In this document: positions 55,346 through 56,858 of the stretch, in pieces
Position numbering within the stretch: the stretch's first letter is position 1
Layout: each line of letters starts with the position of its first letter
Origin: Methanobacteriota archaeon
Lineage (GTDB): Archaea > Thermoplasmatota > Poseidoniia > Poseidoniales > Poseidoniaceae
Assembly: GCA_002718195.1 (NCBI GenBank)
Contig: PBDU01000005.1
Span: 116,651-173,508 of the forward strand
Direction: 5' to 3'
DNA length: 56,858 nucleotides
The notes under the pieces: model-generated
Databases searched by the model: none
What the model was told of the DNA's origin: nothing
Seen by the model: the letters and a program-made list of their open reading frames with translations, nothing else
Position numbers and translations under genes: made by a program

Positions 55346-56248
55346 TCACTTCCATGAATGCAAACAAACATCACATCGCATTAGTGATGGTCCATCTCTC
55401 GAGACGCTCTCACTTCCACACTCAGGACATACCATTGTTGAATCGCTTCGTGTTTCAGTGTCTTCTTCCTGAGTTTGTTTAGAAGTATTCTTGCTGGCTT
55501 TAGCCTGGTTCCTTCTGTTATTGTTAGCTCGATTCTTCTTTTTCTTCTCAGGCTTTTTGGTTTGTACCAAATGCAGGAGTGGCTCAGAAATTCTTCCTCC
55601 GTCTAAAACTAACGGGTGGGATTTGTATCGAATTAACTTCATGTGACGGTCTACAACTCTCCCCAGTGGAGCACTCATACAGATATATGCGCATATCCAT
55701 GCTGGAAAAAATAAGAATCTGTCATCCAATAGGTTCCATTCTGGAGTCCAAGGAAGGGAAACATAGTCAACACGGAAGTTTTCTACAGATGTAGTAAGCC
55801 AAGCGAAAATTCCGATGATGAAAACCATTGTGAACATCATTGGCTTCATCATGCCTGTTTGGAGGTCCATCTGCTCAGGCATCATTTGTTGCTGAAGGGT
55901 CATTGCTTTGTCTTGGAGCGAAGAATCACGATTCATCCTTGCTTCATTCATTATCTGTCTAACTTCCCTTTGTCTGTGTTGTAGGTGAGCTTGTGCGATT
56001 GGATCCATGAACATGTTTCTCAGTACTGTGTTAACCAGCATCGAAGCAGAACCCAAAATCAGAACAGTGAGTATGAAATATTTCTCTTCAGGTAAAACTG
56101 GTGAAAGTATGGGTTGAGCCATTTCCCCGAGTGAGGTTCTCAATCCCGGGTTCATTACCAGCAGTAGCATCAAACCCATTATCATGAACATAGTAATCAC
56201 AGAATTGCGATTTGGGGTTGGCGGTGCAGGGCCTGGACCGTTGCTCAT
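55346..56248 (-). CDS. DUF106/EMC3/YidC-like membrane insertase with C-terminal zinc ribbon
   Basis: A 300-residue archaeal member of the Oxa1 superfamily (DUF106, related to EMC3 and YidC), which inserts membrane proteins. Helices are seen at VITMFMIMGLMLLLVM, YFILTVLILGSASMLVN, KPMMFTMVFIIGIFAWL and FPAWICAYICMSA, with the long coiled-coil cytoplasmic loop (HLQHRQREVRQIMNEARM) typical of this group. The protein does not end there: a Lys/Asn-rich linker (KKPEKKKKNRANNNRRNQ) leads to a C-terminal zinc ribbon, VCPECGSESVSRDGP and RCDVCLHSW. The tail could dock the insertase to the ribosome. The ATG at 56248 is preferred to one two codons up. First gene of the cmk-cbf5 operon. Confidence 0.88.
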   Translation of the reverse strand: MSNGPGPAPPTPNRNSVITMFMIMGLMLLLVMNPGLRTSLGEMAQPILSPVLPEEKYFILTVLILGSASMLVNTVLRNMFMDPIAQAHLQHRQREVRQIMNEARMNRDSSLQDKAMTLQQQMMPEQMDLQTGMMKPMMFTMVFIIGIFAWLTTSVENFRVDYVSLPWTPEWNLLDDRFLFFPAWICAYICMSAPLGRVVDRHMKLIRYKSHPLVLDGGRISEPLLHLVQTKKPEKKKKNRANNNRRNQAKASKNTSKQTQEEDTETRSDSTMVCPECGSESVSRDGPSLMRCDVCLHSWK

Positions 56249-56354
56249 AATCATTCCAAAACAATCCCTCGCATGAATATATTGCTTGAAAAATAAACAA
56301 TTTCAACCATTTGAACAGTGAAGTTCATACAACCGTGCCTTCGATGATTTGTTC

Positions 56355-56771
56355 ATGCGAAAGACTGACCCGCTGGAAGCATCGAAAACTTGGCAGTATC
56401 CTCTTCCAATTCCGATGCCTGGAGTTCCGGTTTGTGCAACTGAAGTTGATTTGAATAGGGAGGTTGAGAAATTATCACCAAAGCCCCTTTTCTTTATGTG
56501 GACAGATGATCAGAGACGATGCATAAACGGATATCAATTCATTCCAAGCGTAAGGCAAGGAGTGCCTCCTCAAGGTATCGAAGCTAGTATCGAAGCATGG
56601 GCAATGCAATACAAAGAAGCATGGTTGGTGGTAGATCTAAGAGATGGAGTAATTCCACCAAGCATCTCTATGCCTCTCTCGGATTACCTAGAAAAACAAA
56701 TTTTCAGATGCATTGTTTTGGTAAGCGACTCCAGTGAAAATGAGTCTTGGCCACAATGGTCTTCTTCTTAA
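56355..56771 (+). CDS. Cytosolic protein, unknown
   Basis: A 138-residue protein I cannot assign. It begins MRKTDPLEASKTWQYPLPIPMPGVPVC, is rich in Pro and Trp, has a helix EVEKLSPKPLFFMW, and ends with EKQIFRCIVLVSDSSENES. Strand-helix order in the second half (EAWLVVDLRDG, then FRCIVLVSD) suggests a small alpha-beta domain, possibly nucleotide-binding, but no motif is decisive. No membrane segment. The promoter region lies in the 106 bases before it, which it shares with the EMC3-like gene. Confidence 0.55.
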   Translation: MRKTDPLEASKTWQYPLPIPMPGVPVCATEVDLNREVEKLSPKPLFFMWTDDQRRCINGYQFIPSVRQGVPPQGIEASIEAWAMQYKEAWLVVDLRDGVIPPSISMPLSDYLEKQIFRCIVLVSDSSENESWPQWSSS

Positions 56772-56858
56772 TCAGTTGAACTCAAAGTGACAAGCAACAC
56801 ATGAACTAGCGTCTGCAGGATTCTCTGTTCCACAAATTGGGCAAGGCTTAGTCTCGGA
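56772..56858 (-). CDS. C-terminal end of a zinc-ribbon protein (partial)
   Basis: The last 28 codons of a gene whose start lies beyond the right edge. The residues read PCPICGTENPADASSCVACHFEF and a stop: a compact double CxxC zinc ribbon (C-x2-C-x9-C-x2-C), typical as a short tail or a stand-alone ribbon in archaeal proteins. Its stop is directly after the stop of the gene on the other strand. Nothing can be said about the rest of the protein. Confidence 0.7.
   Translation of the reverse strand, partial: SETKPCPICGTENPADASSCVACHFEFN

Noticed and set aside
1..56858. CRISPR array, insertion sequence, prophage, integrase or att site
   Set aside because: No direct-repeat array, transposase, integrase or terminal inverted repeats were found; tRNA flanks show no duplicated tRNA ends.

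Overview
The window is chromosomal DNA from an archaeon. Archaeal hallmarks are ribosomal protein eS1, a Thr-nucleophile proteasome beta subunit, the KH-domain CPSF nuclease (FttA/aCPSF1), RNA polymerase subunit Rpo11, elongation factor aEF-1B, Cbf5, TruD, an archaeal-type TrpRS, a DUF54 exosome-associated protein, SepF, ZPR1 and an archaeal RNase P RNA. Mixed with these are genes of bacterial type (ThyA, FolA, PlsC-like acyltransferase, RibA, DbpA-like helicase, VKOR). With the moderate GC content and the very large CARDB/kelch surface proteins, this fits a planktonic member of Thermoplasmatota, most likely Marine Group II (Ca. Poseidoniales). The lineage is inference; no 16S rRNA gene is present.

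Layout. 1-2.5 kb: 5' part of pdxS, a 7Fe ferredoxin, a DUF54 protein and eS1 with an added helix-hairpin-helix tail. 2.5-5.8 kb: nucleotide metabolism (MTA/MTI phosphorylase, MazG-like pyrophosphohydrolase, thyA-folA) and a PlsC-like acyltransferase. 5.9-14.1 kb: TrpRS, ZPR1, SepF, proteasome beta, FttA, a PvlArgDC homologue without the pyruvoyl serine, and tRNA-Pro. 14-20 kb: glycosyltransferases, a HAD phosphatase, AsnRS, carbamate kinase, tRNA-Lys, RpiA. 20-29.3 kb: a 1626-residue surface protein, the RNase P RNA gene (minus strand, in what looks like a gap between proteins), an RND exporter and a glycosyltransferase. 29.4-34 kb: a small conserved-looking protein flanked by RNA hairpins, a sugar epimerase, a thioredoxin/VKOR/His-rich set for extracytoplasmic disulfide chemistry, and a second extracytoplasmic thioredoxin. 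34-37.8 kb: information-processing genes (RlmE-like, an OB-fold protein, a zinc microprotein, aEF-1B, TruD, Rpo11). 37.9-47.5 kb: a second RND protein, DUF2240, a kelch/CARDB surface protein and a HEAT-repeat protein. 47.5-56.9 kb: DEAD helicase, archaeosortase-like protein, TusA-RibA, tRNA-His, another CARDB surface protein, and a Cbf5-Cmk-EMC3/YidC-like operon.

Genes are densely packed, often with 0-15 base gaps or 4-base overlaps. Start codons are mostly ATG, with probable GTG or TTG at several genes. Shine-Dalgarno sequences are rare but occasionally strong (archaeosortase, folA). No insertion sequence, prophage, CRISPR array or integrase was seen, so this is core chromosome rather than a mobile island. 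Novelty lies in fusions, lost catalytic or metal-binding residues, and small genes or RNAs: the eS1-HhH fusion, the serine-less PvlArgDC homologue, the half-degraded zinc microprotein before aEF-1B, the zinc-ribbon tail on the EMC3-like insertase, and the tandem hairpins near 29.4 kb.
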